Below, piece by piece: positions 13,719 through 24,524 of a stretch of 64,000 bases of DNA (its first letter is position 1; each line of letters starts with the position of its first letter). The notes below the pieces were generated by a model that saw only the letters and a list, made by a program, of their open reading frames with translations, was not told where the DNA came from and made no database searches. The position numbers and the translations under genes are program-made. The stretch covers positions 17,310 through 81,309 of the forward strand of contig NZ_NRRW01000014.1 in the NCBI RefSeq assembly GCF_016583835.1, in the 5' to 3' direction. This DNA is from Thiococcus pfennigii (GTDB taxonomy: Bacteria; Pseudomonadota; Gammaproteobacteria; Chromatiales; Chromatiaceae).

Positions 13719-15152
13719 TCATGATGCGTCCCCCTCGATCAGCCGCCCCGGCAGCCGGCCCATCAGGGTCCCGATGTCGCCGGCCCCCATGATCAGGACC
13801 AGATCGCCGTCGACGATCAGGTTGTCGAGGAGGCGCAGGACCTCGTGCGGATCGCTGGCATAGACGGGGTCGAGCTCGCCGCGGGCGCGGATCGCACGCA
13901 TCAGCGTGCGCCCGTCGGCCCCGGGGATCGGCGCCTCGCCGGCCGGATAGACCTCGCAGAGGACGAGCAGATCGACGCTGGAGAGTACCTGGACGAAGTC
14001 CTCGAAGAGTTCCTGCGTGCGCGTGTAGCGATGCGGCTGGAACACCAGCACGAGACGCCGCTCGGGCCAGCCGCCACGGGCCGCCGCGACGGTCGCGGCG
14101 ACCTCGCGCGGGTGATGGCCATAGTCATCGACCAGGACCAGGTCACGCCCCGCCCGGTCGGTCAGCGCGCGGGTCACGAAGCGCCGGCCGATGCCCTGGA
14201 AACCGGCCAGGGCGCGAGCGATCGCGTCCTCGTCGACGCCCAGTTCCAGCGCCACCGTGATCGCCGCCAGCGCGTTCAAGACATTGTGGCGCCCCGGCAG
14301 GTTGAGCTCGATCGGCCACCCCCCGGGCAGGTCGGCGCAGTGCACCTCGAAGTGCATCCGCAGACCCTCCTGACGGATCCCGACGGCCCGCACGTCGGCC
14401 TCCGCACGGGTGCCGTAGGTGCGCACCGGGCGCGAGATCGTCGGCATCAGCGCGCGCACCTCCTCGTCGTCGATGCAGAGCACCGCCAGACCGTAGAAGG
14501 GCAGGTGGTGGAGGAACTCGCCGAAGGTCCGCCGCAGCCGTTCGAAGTCGTTGCCGTAGGTGGCCATGTGATCGGCATCGATGTTGGTCACGACCGCGAT
14601 CGTCGGCTGCAGGTGCAGGAACGAGGCATCGCTCTCGTCGGCCTCGGCGATCAGGTACTTGGTCGTGCCGAGCCGGGCATTGGCCCCGGCGCTGTTGAGC
14701 CGTCCGCCGATGACGAAGGTCGGGTCGAGCCCGCCCTCGGCGAGGATGCTCGCGATCAGACTCGTCGTCGTCGTCTTGCCGTGGGTGCCGGCCACCGCGA
14801 CGCCATAGTAGAAGCGCATCAGTTCGGCGAGCATCTCGGCGCGGCGCACGACCGGCAGGCGCGCGGCGCGCGCCGCGCGGATCTCTGGGTTGGTCTCGTC
14901 GATCGCCGAGGAGACGACGACCGCGTCGGCGTCAGCGACCTGCTCGGCACGGTGGCCGATCGAGACCGCCACGCCACGCTCGGTGAGCCGCTCGGTGACC
15001 TCGCCCGCGCGCAGGTCCGAACCCGAGACCTCGTAGCCCAGGTTGGCCATCAGCTCGGCGATGCCGCTCATCCCCGACCCGCCGACGCCGACGAAGTGCA
15101 GGCGCCGGATGCGACCCATTCGCGAGGCATCGTGTTGGCAATGCGGATTCAT
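13719..15152 (-). CDS. murC: UDP-N-acetylmuramate--L-alanine ligase MurC
   Basis: Adds L-Ala to UDP-MurNAc, the first amino acid of the stem peptide. 477 residues: Rossmann-like N-domain ([20 protein letters not shown]), P-loop GTHGKTTTT (122-130), [28 protein letters not shown], and a C-domain with [13 protein letters not shown]. The length and domain order are normal. Its start overlaps the murG stop by 4 bases. Confidence 0.97.
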   Translation of the reverse strand: MNPHCQHDASRMGRIRRLHFVGVGGSGMSGIAELMANLGYEVSGSDLRAGEVTERLTERGVAVSIGHRAEQVADADAVVVSSAIDETNPEIRAARAARLPVVRRAEMLAELMRFYYGVAVAGTHGKTTTTSLIASILAEGGLDPTFVIGGRLNSAGANARLGTTKYLIAEADESDASFLHLQPTIAVVTNIDADHMATYGNDFERLRRTFGEFLHHLPFYGLAVLCIDDEEVRALMPTISRPVRTYGTRAEADVRAVGIRQEGLRMHFEVHCADLPGGWPIELNLPGRHNVLNALAAITVALELGVDEDAIARALAGFQGIGRRFVTRALTDRAGRDLVLVDDYGHHPREVAATVAAARGGWPERRLVLVFQPHRYTRTQELFEDFVQVLSSVDLLVLCEVYPAGEAPIPGADGRTLMRAIRARGELDPVYASDPHEVLRLLDNLIVDGDLVLIMGAGDIGTLMGRLPGRLIEGDAS

Positions 15153-16228
15153 CGTCTCGTCACCTCCCAGCAGGCCGCCGCGATCCGCTCGACCGCCTGC
15201 GGCGCGGCACAGGCGCGCGCCGCCTCGGCCATCGCCAGCAGCGTCGCCCGATCGGCGAGCAGCGTCGCGAGGAGTTCGGTCAGCGCCGTGACCGTCAGGT
15301 CGCGCTGGCGCACGAGGCGCGCCGCGCCCGCCTCGCTCAAGACGCGGGCATTGGCAACCTGATGGTCGTCGACCGCGAACGGATAGGGCACCAGGATCGC
15401 GCCGACGCCGGCCGCGGCGAGCTCCGAGACGGTCAGGGCCCCGGCCCGACAGACGACCAGATCGGCCCAGCCATACGCCTGCGCCATGTCATCGATAAAG
15501 GGCACGAGCTCGGCCTCGACGCCGGCGGCCGCGTAGGCGGCGCGGGCGACATCCAGCGTGCGCTCGCCGCACTGGTGGCGCACGACGGGTCGCCCGAGGG
15601 GCGGCAGGCCGGCCAGGGCCGGCGGCAGCGTCTCGTTCAGGGCCTTGGCCCCGAGCGAGCCACCGAGCACGAGCAACCGCGGCGGGCCGGCGCGCCCGGC
15701 GAGGCGCTCGGCCGGTGGCGCCAACGCGACGATCTCGGGGCGCACCGGGTTGCCGCACGGCTCGGCCCGGCGTTCGGCGGGAAAGCTCCCCGGAAAGGCC
15801 TCGAAGACCCGATCGGCGAGGCGGGCGAGCCACTGGTTGGTCAGCCCCGGAATGCGGTTCTGCTCGTGGATCACGAGCGGACGGCGCAACAGCCAGGCCA
15901 TCAGGCCGCCCGGCCCCGAGGCGAACCCACCCATGCCGAGGACCACGTGCGGGCGGCGCCGTAGCAGGACGCGCCCGGCCGCCCAGAGGGCGCGGGCCAG
16001 GCGCAGCGGGGCCGTCAGCAGCGCGATCCGCCCCTTGCCGCGCAACCCCGAGACGGGGATGCAGTCGAGATCGAAACCGCGCGAGGGCACGAGGCGTGCT
16101 TCCATCCCCTGACGGGTGCCGACCCAGGTCACCTCCATCCCCTGCTCGCGCAGCCGCTCGGCGACCGCCAGGGCCGGAAAGACGTGGCCGCCGGTGCCCC
16201 CGGCCATGACCATCAGGCGCGTACCCAT
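15149..16228 (-). CDS. murG: undecaprenyldiphospho-muramoylpentapeptide GlcNAc transferase MurG
   Basis: GT28 glycosyltransferase at the inner face of the membrane, converting lipid I to lipid II. 359 residues with [21 protein letters not shown] at the N-terminus, [50 protein letters not shown], and the donor-binding region around [24 protein letters not shown]. The ATG at 16228 lies 16 bases inside the end of ftsW. Confidence 0.97.
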   Translation of the reverse strand: MGTRLMVMAGGTGGHVFPALAVAERLREQGMEVTWVGTRQGMEARLVPSRGFDLDCIPVSGLRGKGRIALLTAPLRLARALWAAGRVLLRRRPHVVLGMGGFASGPGGLMAWLLRRPLVIHEQNRIPGLTNQWLARLADRVFEAFPGSFPAERRAEPCGNPVRPEIVALAPPAERLAGRAGPPRLLVLGGSLGAKALNETLPPALAGLPPLGRPVVRHQCGERTLDVARAAYAAAGVEAELVPFIDDMAQAYGWADLVVCRAGALTVSELAAAGVGAILVPYPFAVDDHQVANARVLSEAGAARLVRQRDLTVTALTELLATLLADRATLLAMAEAARACAAPQAVERIAAACWEVTRR

Positions 16229-17403
16229 CGCAACCCCTTCTCCGGTCCGCTCGCACGCGCCCGGCGTCGCAGGTCGCCGTCGATGCGTAGCAGCATACCG
16301 ATCCCCATGCAGGCGACGATCAGGCTGTTGCTGCCGTAGCTCAGGAACGGCAACGTCAGGCCCTTGGTCGGCAGTACGCCCAGGTTCACGCCGAGGTTGA
16401 CGAAGGCCTGGAGGCCGAGGGCCAGGCCGATGCCATAGGCGAGGAAGGCCGCGAAGCGTGCCTCGCTGGCGAAGGCCCGGGCGCCGATGACGAAGGCCCG
16501 CCAGATGATGAAGGCGAAGGCGGCGATGACGGCGAGCACGCCGGCCAGACCGAGCTCCTCGCCGACGACGGCGGCGATGAAGTCCGTATGCGGCTCCGGC
16601 AGGAAGAACTGCTTCTGGATGCCGTTGCCGAGGCCGACCCCGAGCCACTCGCCGCGGCCGAAGGCGATCAGCGCCTGGGAGAGCTGGTAACCGCTGTCGA
16701 AGGCGTCCGCGAACGGATCGAGGAACGACAGGACCCGCGCGACACGATAGGGTTCGATCACGACCAGCGCCGCGAGCGCGAGACCGACCAGCGTCACGAG
16801 GACGACGAAGTGGCGCGCCTGCACGCCGCCGAGGAACAGGAGCCCGATGACGGTGGCCATGATCACGGCCACGGTGCCGAAGTCGGGCTGGGCGATGATC
16901 AGGGCGCAGACCAGGCCCACCAGGACCATCGGCCGGACGAAACCCATGACGCTGCCCGTGACGGCCTCGCTGTGGCGGACGAGGTAGCCGGAGACGTAGA
17001 TGATCGCAAAGAGCTTCATGAACTCGGAGCTCTGGAGATTGAGCGGCCCGAGCGGGATCCAGCGCGTCGCCCCGTTGACCGTGTGACCGACGCCCGGGAC
17101 CAGGACCAGGACCAGCAGCGCCACGCCGACGAGCAGCAGGGCCGTGCGCGCCCGTTCCCAACCGGCGGTCGGCACGGCATAGGCGGTCAGGCCGGCGGCG
17201 AGCGCCAATGACAGGGCGATGCCGTGGCGGACCAGGACGTGGAGCGGGTCGTCGTAGAGGCGCTCGGAGAGGGGCATCGAGGCCGACGCGACCATGACGA
17301 CCCCGAGACCGAGCAGACCGACGACGCAGGCCAGCAGGCCGTAGTCGAGGGCCATCTCCGGGCGCGCCTGACGCCGGCGCGGGAGCGGCAGGACCGCGCT
17401 CAT
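16213..17403 (-). CDS. ftsW: peptidoglycan glycosyltransferase FtsW (SEDS family)
   Basis: SEDS-family septal peptidoglycan polymerase that works with FtsI. 396 residues, about 10 transmembrane helices. SEDS signatures are visible: VNGATRWIPLGPLNLQSSEFMKL, AQPDFGTVAVIM, DSGYQLSQALIAFGRGEWLGVGLGNG, FLPEPHTDFIAAVVGEELG and LPTKGLTLPFLSYGSNSLI. Its start overlaps the murD stop by 4 bases. Confidence 0.97.
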   Translation of the reverse strand: MSAVLPLPRRRQARPEMALDYGLLACVVGLLGLGVVMVASASMPLSERLYDDPLHVLVRHGIALSLALAAGLTAYAVPTAGWERARTALLLVGVALLVLVLVPGVGHTVNGATRWIPLGPLNLQSSEFMKLFAIIYVSGYLVRHSEAVTGSVMGFVRPMVLVGLVCALIIAQPDFGTVAVIMATVIGLLFLGGVQARHFVVLVTLVGLALAALVVIEPYRVARVLSFLDPFADAFDSGYQLSQALIAFGRGEWLGVGLGNGIQKQFFLPEPHTDFIAAVVGEELGLAGVLAVIAAFAFIIWRAFVIGARAFASEARFAAFLAYGIGLALGLQAFVNLGVNLGVLPTKGLTLPFLSYGSNSLIVACMGIGMLLRIDGDLRRRARASGPEKGLRWVRA

Positions 17404-18776
17404 CCGATCAGCCTCCCCACCGCGGCGGCGAAGACCCGCCCGCGGTGCTCGTAGTTCTCGAACATATCGAAGCTGGCGCAGGCCGGCGAGAGCAGCACGC
17501 AGTCGCCCGGCTCGGCCAGGGCGGCCGCCTGGCGCACCGCCTCATCCATATCGCCAGCTCGGTAGATCGGCACCAGCCCGTCGAGGACCGTGGCGATCTG
17601 CGGCGCATCGCGGCCGATCAAGACGACGGCCCGCGCGGTCCGGGCGGCGACCGGCGCCAGCGGTGCGAAGTCGGCGCCCTTGCCGTCACCGCCGGCGATC
17701 AGCACGACCCGATGGCCCGAGCCGGGCGGCGCGAGGCCGTCGAGGGCCGCGACCGTCGCCCCGGGATTGGTGCCCTTGGAATCGTCGTACCAGCGCACGC
17801 CCCCCTGCTCGGCGACCAACTCGCTGCGGTGCGCCAGGCCCTGAAAGAGGCGCAGCGCCGCGACCATCGCCTCGCGCGGCAGCCCCGCCGCGGCGCCGAT
17901 CGCGAGCGCCGCGAGGGCGTTGGCCTGATTGTGTCGCCCGGGGATCCGCAGTTCGCCGACCCGCAGCCAGGGGCGCATGCCCTGGCAGAGCCAGTCCTCG
18001 CCGGCCTGCTCGCGGAGCCCGAAGGCCCCCTCCCCGGGCACCCCGAGCGTGAAGCCGTGGCGCACGGCAGAGCCGGTCGCCATCGCCGCGACGATCGGGT
18101 CGTCGAGGTTGACGACCGCCGCCTCGGCGCCGGCGAAGATCCGCTCTTTGGCCGCCGCGTAGGCCGCCAGGTCGGGATAGCGGTCCAGGTGGTCGGGCGA
18201 GACGTTGAGGACGGCCGCGACCCGCGGGCGTAGCGAGGCCGTCGTCTCGAGCTGGAAGCTGGAGAGCTCCAAGATGTAGAGCTCGGTGGCCGCGTCGAGC
18301 AGGTCGAGGGCCGGCTCGCCGAGGTTGCCGCCCACCGCCGTGCGCCAACCGGCCTGGCTGGCCATCAGCCCGAGCAGCGTGGTCACGGTGCTCTTGCCGT
18401 TCGAGCCCGTGATCGCGACGATCGGGGCGCGCGCGGCCTGGGCGAAGAGTTCGATGTCGCCGATCACCGGCACGCCGCGGGCCGCGGCCGCGCGGATCTC
18501 GGGCAGGTCGCCCGGGACCCCGGGGCTGACGACGAGCCGCTCGGCGGCGGCGAAGACCTTGGGGCTGAAGCCCCCGAGGAAGAGCGCGACGTCGGGCAGT
18601 TCGGCGCGCAGGGCGGCGAGCCCGGGCGGGTGCTCGCGCGAGTCCGTGACGGCGACCTGCACGCCCTGCGCATGCAGGAAACGGGCGCAGGAGAGCCCCG
18701 TCTTGCCGAGCCCGACGACGAGGGTCCGCCCGGGCGCGACACCGCCTTCTGTGGCCTTGTGGGTCGGCGACCTCAT
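17400..18776 (-). CDS. murD: UDP-N-acetylmuramoylalanine--D-glutamate ligase MurD
   Basis: Adds D-Glu to UDP-MurNAc-L-Ala. 458 residues with TLVVGLGKTGLSCARFL, P-loop ITGSNGKSTVTTLLG (about 122-136), LELSSFQLETT, NVSPDHLDRY, GRHNQANALAA, YDDSKGTNPGATVAAL and SPACASFDMFENYEHRG. The ATG at 18776 overlaps the mraY stop by one base (TGATG). Confidence 0.97.
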   Translation of the reverse strand: MRSPTHKATEGGVAPGRTLVVGLGKTGLSCARFLHAQGVQVAVTDSREHPPGLAALRAELPDVALFLGGFSPKVFAAAERLVVSPGVPGDLPEIRAAAARGVPVIGDIELFAQAARAPIVAITGSNGKSTVTTLLGLMASQAGWRTAVGGNLGEPALDLLDAATELYILELSSFQLETTASLRPRVAAVLNVSPDHLDRYPDLAAYAAAKERIFAGAEAAVVNLDDPIVAAMATGSAVRHGFTLGVPGEGAFGLREQAGEDWLCQGMRPWLRVGELRIPGRHNQANALAALAIGAAAGLPREAMVAALRLFQGLAHRSELVAEQGGVRWYDDSKGTNPGATVAALDGLAPPGSGHRVVLIAGGDGKGADFAPLAPVAARTARAVVLIGRDAPQIATVLDGLVPIYRAGDMDEAVRQAAALAEPGDCVLLSPACASFDMFENYEHRGRVFAAAVGRLIG

Positions 18777-19858
18777 CAGCGAATCTTCAGGCTCGCCAGA
18801 CCGATCAGGACCAGGATCACGGTCGCGATCCAGAAGCGCACGATGACTCGCGGCTCGGGCCAACCCTGGAGCTCGAAATGGTGGTGCAGCGGTGCCATCC
18901 GGAAGATGCGCCGCCGGGTGAGCTTGAACGAGGCGACCTGGAGCATCACCGACAGCGTCTCGGCGACGAAGACCCCGCCCATGATGAAGAGCACCAACTC
19001 CTGCCGGGAGATCACGGCAATGGTGCCGAGGGCAGCGCCGAGGGCCAGCGCGCCGACGTCGCCCATGAAGACCTGGGCCGGATAGGCGTTGAACCAGAGG
19101 AAACCCAGACCGGCCCCGACCAGGGCACCGCAGAAGACGACGACCTCGCCGACGCCGGCGATGTACGGAATCTTGAGGTAGTTGGCGAAGTCGACATGGC
19201 CCGAGGCGTAGACGAAGATCCCGAGCGCCCCGCCGACCAGCACCGTCGGCATGATCGCCAGCCCGTCGAGACCATCGGTCAGGTTCACGGCGTTGCTCGA
19301 GCCGACGATGACGAAATAGGTCAGCAGGATGAACCAGGGGCCGAGCTGGAGGGAGACGTCCTTGAGATAGGGAACCAGCAGGGCCGTCTCGGCGGGCGTC
19401 GCCGCGACCAGATAGAGGGCGACGGCGGCGATCAGACCGCAGACGGTCTGCCACAGGTACTTGTAGCGCGAGGCCAGACCACGCGGGTCCTTGAGGACCA
19501 ACTTCTTGTAGTCGTCGACGAGGCCGATCGCACCGAAGGCGAGCGTCGTGACCAGCACGATCCAGACGTAGCGGTTGGCGAGATCGGCCCACAGCAGTGT
19601 GCTGATGCCGATCGCGACCAGGATCAGGGCGCCACCCATCGTCGGCGTGCCGGCCTTCGACAGATGGGTCTGGGGGCCATCCTGGCGCACCGTCTGGCCG
19701 ATCTTGTAGGCGGCCAGGCGCCGGATCATCGGCGGACCGACGACGAAGGAGATCAGCAACGCCGTCAGGACGCCGAGGATAGTGCGCAGCGTCAGGTACC
19801 TGAATACGGTGAAGCCGCTCAGGTGCTCGGCGAGCCAGTCTGTCAGCAGAAGCAACAT
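18776..19858 (-). CDS. mraY: phospho-N-acetylmuramoyl-pentapeptide transferase MraY
   Basis: Integral membrane transferase making lipid I from UDP-MurNAc-pentapeptide and undecaprenyl phosphate. 360 residues and about 10 helices. Landmarks are [13 protein letters not shown], the catalytic Asp region [22 protein letters not shown] (DD pair), [36 protein letters not shown] and [20 protein letters not shown]. The length is standard. Confidence 0.98.
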   Translation of the reverse strand: MLLLLTDWLAEHLSGFTVFRYLTLRTILGVLTALLISFVVGPPMIRRLAAYKIGQTVRQDGPQTHLSKAGTPTMGGALILVAIGISTLLWADLANRYVWIVLVTTLAFGAIGLVDDYKKLVLKDPRGLASRYKYLWQTVCGLIAAVALYLVAATPAETALLVPYLKDVSLQLGPWFILLTYFVIVGSSNAVNLTDGLDGLAIMPTVLVGGALGIFVYASGHVDFANYLKIPYIAGVGEVVVFCGALVGAGLGFLWFNAYPAQVFMGDVGALALGAALGTIAVISRQELVLFIMGGVFVAETLSVMLQVASFKLTRRRIFRMAPLHHHFELQGWPEPRVIVRFWIATVILVLIGLASLKIR

Positions 19859-19861
19859 GTC

Positions 19862-21226
19862 TTATCGTGACTCCGACCGGCGCAAGGCCGCCACGACCCG
19901 ATCCATCCGGGCCGCACGCGAACCCTTGACGAGGACCAGATCCCCGGCGCCGAGCGCCCCCTGCAAGGCCGCGATCAGCGCAGCCTGATCCGAATGATGA
20001 ACCCCGCCCGGGCCGAAGGCGGCGACCGTGTGGGCACTGAGCGCGCCGACCGCGTCGAGGCGTTCGACCCCGGCCGCACGCGCCACCTCGCCAATCTCCT
20101 CATGCAGCCGAGCGGCCTCGGGTCCCAGTTCGCCGAGATCGCCGAGGACCAGCCGATGGCGCCCCGGCAGTGCGATCAGCACGGCGATCGCGGCCGCCAC
20201 CGAGTCCGGGTTGGCGTTGTAGCTGTCGTCGATCAGGCGGCTGTCGGCGAGACCCGCGAGCGGCGCGAGCCGCCCCGGGACCGGGACGACACGTGCCAGG
20301 CCGGCCGCGATGGCCGCCGGCGCCACCCCCACGGCGAGCGCCAGGGCCGTCGCGGCCAGGGCGTTGCGGACATTGTGGTGCCCGGCCAGGCGCAGCGCGA
20401 TCGGCAGGCGCAACGCGCCGTGGCGCGCCTCGAACTCGGTGCGGAAGCCGTCCTCGTCCCAGCGCGCCCGAACCCGCGCCGGGTCGGCGGCGACGTCCGC
20501 GGTCGCGTCCAGGCCGAAGGTCATGACCCGCCGCCCACCGGCCAAGTCGCGCCACAGCGACAGGAACGGCGAATCGCCGGGCACGACGAGCGTGCCGTCC
20601 ACGGGCAGGCCGGTGACGATCTCGCCCTTGGCCCGCGCGACGCCCTCGAGGCTGCCGAAACCCTCGAGGTGGGCACGACCGACGCTCGTGATCAGCGCCG
20701 CCTCGGGCCGCGCGAGGCCAGTCAGATAGGCGATCTCGCCGGCGTGATTGGCGCCCATCTCGAGGACCAGATGGGACTCCGCACGGGCCGCGAGCAACGT
20801 CAGCGGCAGGCCGATATCGTTGTTCAGATTGCCGGCCGTGGCCCGCACCGAACCGACCTCGGCGAGGATCGCCGCGACCATCTCCTTGCAGGTCGTCTTG
20901 CCGTTGCTGCCCGTGATCGCGAGCACGCGCCCCGGCAGCCGATCGCGCCAGGCCGCCGCGAGCCCCCCGAGGGCGAGGCGGGTGTCGGCGACGACGCACT
21001 GGGGCAGTGCGATCGGCAGGGCCTCCTCGACGAGGGCCGCAACGGCCCCCCGGGCGACCGCCTCGGGGACGAACGCGTGGCCATCGTGATTCCCCCCGCG
21101 CAGCGCGACGAACAATTGACCGGCACAGTCACGCCGACTGTCGGTGCCGACCGCGGCGAAGGGGACATCGGTACCGACCAGGCGGCCGCCGATCTGCGCG
21201 CAAGCCGCCGCCAGTTGCCACCTCAT
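19862..21226 (-). CDS. murF: UDP-N-acetylmuramoyl-tripeptide--D-alanyl-D-alanine ligase MurF
   Basis: Adds the D-Ala-D-Ala dipeptide made by Ddl. 454 residues with TDSRRDCAGQLFVALRGGNHDGHAFV, P-loop ITGSNGKTTCKEM (about 104-116), LEMGANHAGEIAYLTGLARP, GRAHLEGFGSLEGVARAKGEI, LAGHHNVRNALAA and DDSYNANPDSVAAAI. The ATG at 21226 (MRWQLAAACA) overlaps the murE stop by 4 bases and has GGGAGGG upstream; a start 15 bases earlier is less well supported. Confidence 0.96.
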   Translation of the reverse strand: MRWQLAAACAQIGGRLVGTDVPFAAVGTDSRRDCAGQLFVALRGGNHDGHAFVPEAVARGAVAALVEEALPIALPQCVVADTRLALGGLAAAWRDRLPGRVLAITGSNGKTTCKEMVAAILAEVGSVRATAGNLNNDIGLPLTLLAARAESHLVLEMGANHAGEIAYLTGLARPEAALITSVGRAHLEGFGSLEGVARAKGEIVTGLPVDGTLVVPGDSPFLSLWRDLAGGRRVMTFGLDATADVAADPARVRARWDEDGFRTEFEARHGALRLPIALRLAGHHNVRNALAATALALAVGVAPAAIAAGLARVVPVPGRLAPLAGLADSRLIDDSYNANPDSVAAAIAVLIALPGRHRLVLGDLGELGPEAARLHEEIGEVARAAGVERLDAVGALSAHTVAAFGPGGVHHSDQAALIAALQGALGAGDLVLVKGSRAARMDRVVAALRRSESR

Positions 21227-22764
21227 CGCACGCCCTCCCACTCGCGCAGGGCCTGCACCACCTGCGCCCGGTCGCTGAAGCGGACCTTGAGGTCGCCCAG
21301 GTCCTGGGTCGTCTCGTGGCCCTTGCCGGCGACCAGGACGACGTCGCGCCGATCGGCGAGTGCGATCGCGCGGCGGATCGCCAGGGCCCGCTGCCGCTCG
21401 ACCCGCGCTGCCTCCGGGGCGGTCATGCCGGTGCGGATCTCGGCGATGATGTCGGCGCCGTCCTCGTGCCGGGGGTTGTCGTCGGTGAGGATGACCAGGT
21501 CGCTCAGCCGCTCGGCGACCGCCCCCATCAGAGGGCGTTTGCCGCGGTCACGCTCGCCGCCGCAGCCGAATACGGTGAGCACCCGCCGCCCGCCGTGCTG
21601 ACGGATGTTGACGAGGGCTTGCTCCAGGGCATCCGGGGTGTGGGCATAGTCGACGATCACGAGCGGCGCGGCGCCCCCGCCGAAGCATTCCATCCGGCCC
21701 GGCACGCCCCGCACCTGGGCGAGCGCCCGCAGCGCCTGGGCCAGCGGCTGGCCGCGCGCGAGCAGGACGGCGAGGACGGCGAGCAGATTGGCGGCGTTGA
21801 AGCGGCCGATGAGCCCGACCTCCAGGGTCCCCTCGCCGTGCGAGCTGGCGATCGTCAGCCGCAACCCGCGGGGGCTCGGCTCGATGGCCCGGGCGCAGAC
21901 CCAGAGGTCGCAGGTCCCGGCCGCGGGCGGGTGCGGTTCCAGGCTGTAGAGGGCGCGGGCGACGCCGGGGGCCAGGCCGCGCAGGATCTCGCCGCTGAAG
22001 GCATCGTCACGGTTGAGGACCGCCCACGCGAGCCCGTCGGCCGCGAACAGCCGTCGTTTCGCCTCGCCGTAGCGGACCATGTCGCCGTGGTAGTCGAGGT
22101 GGTCGCGGGTCAGGTTCGTGAAGACGGCGGTGCGCAGGCGCACCGCAGCGGTCCGGCCCTGATCCAGGGCGTGGGAGGAGACCTCCATCGCCGCGGCGCG
22201 TGCCCCGCCCGCGCGCAGCCCGGCCAACTGCTGCTGCAGCGTTACCGGGTCCGGCGTCGTGTGGCCGCCCTCGGCCAATTCGCCCGGGAAACCGACCCCG
22301 AGGGTGCCGATCAGGCCGCAGCGTGCCTCGGCCGCAAGGGCCTGGGCGAGGAAGTGGGTGACGCTCGTCTTGCCGTTGGTGCCGGTGACGCCGACGACCT
22401 CCAGCGCACGGCTCGGGGCGCCGAAGAAGCGGTCGGCCAGCGCGCTCGCCCGACGGCCGAGGTCCGCAAACGGGATCAGCGGGATGCGCAGCCGGTCGGC
22501 CAGCTCGGCGAGGGCCACGGCATCCCAATCGGCGCTCGGCTCGGCGAGGATCGCCACCGCCCCGGCGCGCTGCGCCGCCTCGGCGAAGGCGAGGCCGTGC
22601 GCGGTGCCCCCCTTGCAAGCGAGAAACAGGCTGCCCGGGCCGACGCGACGGCTGTCCAGCGTCAGACCGGCGATCTGAGGATCGACCCCGCCGCGCCACT
22701 GAACGAAGCCGGCGAGGAGACCGGAGAGGCTCCATGCAGGAGGGGTGTGGGCCAACGCCATCAT
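21223..22764 (-). CDS. murE: UDP-MurNAc-L-Ala-D-Glu--meso-diaminopimelate ligase MurE
   Basis: Adds the third residue of the stem peptide. 513 residues: LTLDSRRVGPGSLFLACKG, P-loop GVTGTNGKTSVTHF (about 125-138), HTTPDPVTLQ, MEVSSHALDQGR, NLTRDHLDYHGDM, and the acceptor motif DDNPRHED (DNPR). DNPR is typical of meso-DAP-adding enzymes, so the wall is expected to be DAP type. Two adjacent ATG codons (22764 and 22761) are possible starts; the first overlaps the ftsI stop by 4 bases. Confidence 0.97.
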   Translation of the reverse strand: MMALAHTPPAWSLSGLLAGFVQWRGGVDPQIAGLTLDSRRVGPGSLFLACKGGTAHGLAFAEAAQRAGAVAILAEPSADWDAVALAELADRLRIPLIPFADLGRRASALADRFFGAPSRALEVVGVTGTNGKTSVTHFLAQALAAEARCGLIGTLGVGFPGELAEGGHTTPDPVTLQQQLAGLRAGGARAAAMEVSSHALDQGRTAAVRLRTAVFTNLTRDHLDYHGDMVRYGEAKRRLFAADGLAWAVLNRDDAFSGEILRGLAPGVARALYSLEPHPPAAGTCDLWVCARAIEPSPRGLRLTIASSHGEGTLEVGLIGRFNAANLLAVLAVLLARGQPLAQALRALAQVRGVPGRMECFGGGAAPLVIVDYAHTPDALEQALVNIRQHGGRRVLTVFGCGGERDRGKRPLMGAVAERLSDLVILTDDNPRHEDGADIIAEIRTGMTAPEAARVERQRALAIRRAIALADRRDVVLVAGKGHETTQDLGDLKVRFSDRAQVVQALREWEGVR

Positions 22765-24524
22765 GGCGCGCCCTCGGCCGTCGCCGCGAGCAGCAACGCA
22801 TGGGTCGGGTCGTCGGGGGGCACGTTGTAGAGGCGCAGCGCGTTCTCCATGACCCGCGAGAAGACCGGGGCCGCGACCAGACCGCCGTAATAGGACTTGC
22901 CGTGCGGCTCGTCGACCATCACGACCATGACGAAGCGCGGCGCACCGGCCGGCACCATGCCGGCAAAGACCGACTGGTAGCGCCCCGCGCTGTAGCCCTC
23001 GCGGCCGGCCGATTTCTTCGCCGTGCCCGTCTTGCCGGCCACTCGGTAGCCGTCGATGGCGGCCCGCCGGCCCGTCCCCTGATCGGAGACGACCGTCTCC
23101 ATCATGGCCCGGACCTGGCGCGCCGTCGTCGCACTGAACACCCGCACCCCGTCGCGCGGGCGGGCGTCGCCCTGGAGCAGGGTCACGGGCCGCCGGACCC
23201 CGTCGGCGGCCAGCACGGCATAGGCGCGGGCGAGCTGGAGGGTCGTCGTCGACAACCCGTAGCCGAACGCGAGCGTCGCCTGCTCGAACTCGCTCCATTG
23301 CCCATGATGGGGCAGGACCCCCCCACTCTCGCCGGGAAAGCCGCACTGCGTGCGAGTACCGAAGCCGAGGTGGCCGTAGAACTGCCACATGGTCGCCGCG
23401 TCCATCCGCAACGCGAGCTTGACGATGCCGACGTTGCTCGATTTGGTGATGACCCCCGTCGTGTCGAGCAGGCCATAATCGTGTACATCGCGCACCCGGT
23501 AGCGGCCGATGGCCAGGGTACCGGGGCGCGTATCGATCGGCGTGTTGGGCCCGACCAGGCCGTTCTCGAGCGCGAGCGCGACGACGAACGGCTTCATCGA
23601 CGAACCCGGTTCGAAGACATCGGTCAGGGCGCGATTGCGGCGCCGATCGCCGTCGCCGCCGAGGACCGCGTTGGGGTTGTAGCCCGGCTGATTGACCATC
23701 GCCAGGATCTCGCCGCTCGCGACGTCGAGGATCACCGCCGAGCCACCGACTGCCTGGTGTTCCTCGACGGCCCGCTTCAGCTCGCGGTAGGCGATGAACT
23801 GGAGGCGCCGATCGAGGGTCAGGGCCAGATCCGCGCCGTCGCGTGGCGCGCGCACCTGCTCCAACTCGGCGACCTGATTGTGCAGACCGTCCTGGATCAC
23901 GCGGCGCAGACCGGGGTGGGCACGCAACGATCGGTCGAAGGCGCGCTCGATGCCCTCCTGACCATGGTCGTCGATATTGGTGAAGCCGACCACGTGGCCG
24001 AAGACCTCGGCCCCCGGATAGAAGCGACGGTATTCGGTCTCGGTGCCGATACCGGTCAGCCCGACCCGGTCGATCAGCGCGGCAACGGCGTCCGCCTCGC
24101 GCGGATGGACGCGGCGCTTCAGATACATGAAGCGACGCCCCGCGTTCTCCGCCAGGCGTTCGCGCAGCCGCGCCGGCTCGATGTCGAGCGCCGCGGCCAG
24201 GGCCGCGATGTGCTCGGCATGCCGGGCAAGCAGCGTCGGATCGGCCCAGAGCGTCGTAACCGGGGTACTGACGGCGAGCGGTTCGCCGTTGCGATCGAGG
24301 ATCATGCCGCGCCGCGCGGGAATCTCGCTCTCGCGCAGGTAACGGCGCGCCCCCTCGCTCTGCAGGTAATCGGTCTCGACCACCTGGCGATAGAAGGCGC
24401 CGGCGACCGTCACGACCATCATCGCGAGCATCAAGGTCAGCAACGCCTGTCGGCGCAGTACGTAGTTCGGCGATCGCATGGCCAGCACGCGCCTGGCGCG
24501 CCGGCGAGTCTTAACGGTGGCCAT
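22761..24524 (-). CDS. ftsI: septal peptidoglycan transpeptidase FtsI (PBP3)
   Basis: Class B penicillin-binding protein that cross-links septal peptidoglycan with FtsW. 587 residues: one N-terminal transmembrane helix (about 27-45), a non-penicillin-binding domain (SEIPARRGMILDRNGEPLA), and the transpeptidase domain with SxxK as SSMK (308-311), SSN (362-364) and KTGT near residue 493. Unlike some homologues no lipobox is visible. The start overlaps the ftsL end by 14 bases. Confidence 0.97.
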   Translation of the reverse strand: MATVKTRRRARRVLAMRSPNYVLRRQALLTLMLAMMVVTVAGAFYRQVVETDYLQSEGARRYLRESEIPARRGMILDRNGEPLAVSTPVTTLWADPTLLARHAEHIAALAAALDIEPARLRERLAENAGRRFMYLKRRVHPREADAVAALIDRVGLTGIGTETEYRRFYPGAEVFGHVVGFTNIDDHGQEGIERAFDRSLRAHPGLRRVIQDGLHNQVAELEQVRAPRDGADLALTLDRRLQFIAYRELKRAVEEHQAVGGSAVILDVASGEILAMVNQPGYNPNAVLGGDGDRRRNRALTDVFEPGSSMKPFVVALALENGLVGPNTPIDTRPGTLAIGRYRVRDVHDYGLLDTTGVITKSSNVGIVKLALRMDAATMWQFYGHLGFGTRTQCGFPGESGGVLPHHGQWSEFEQATLAFGYGLSTTTLQLARAYAVLAADGVRRPVTLLQGDARPRDGVRVFSATTARQVRAMMETVVSDQGTGRRAAIDGYRVAGKTGTAKKSAGREGYSAGRYQSVFAGMVPAGAPRFVMVVMVDEPHGKSYYGGLVAAPVFSRVMENALRLYNVPPDDPTHALLLAATAEGAP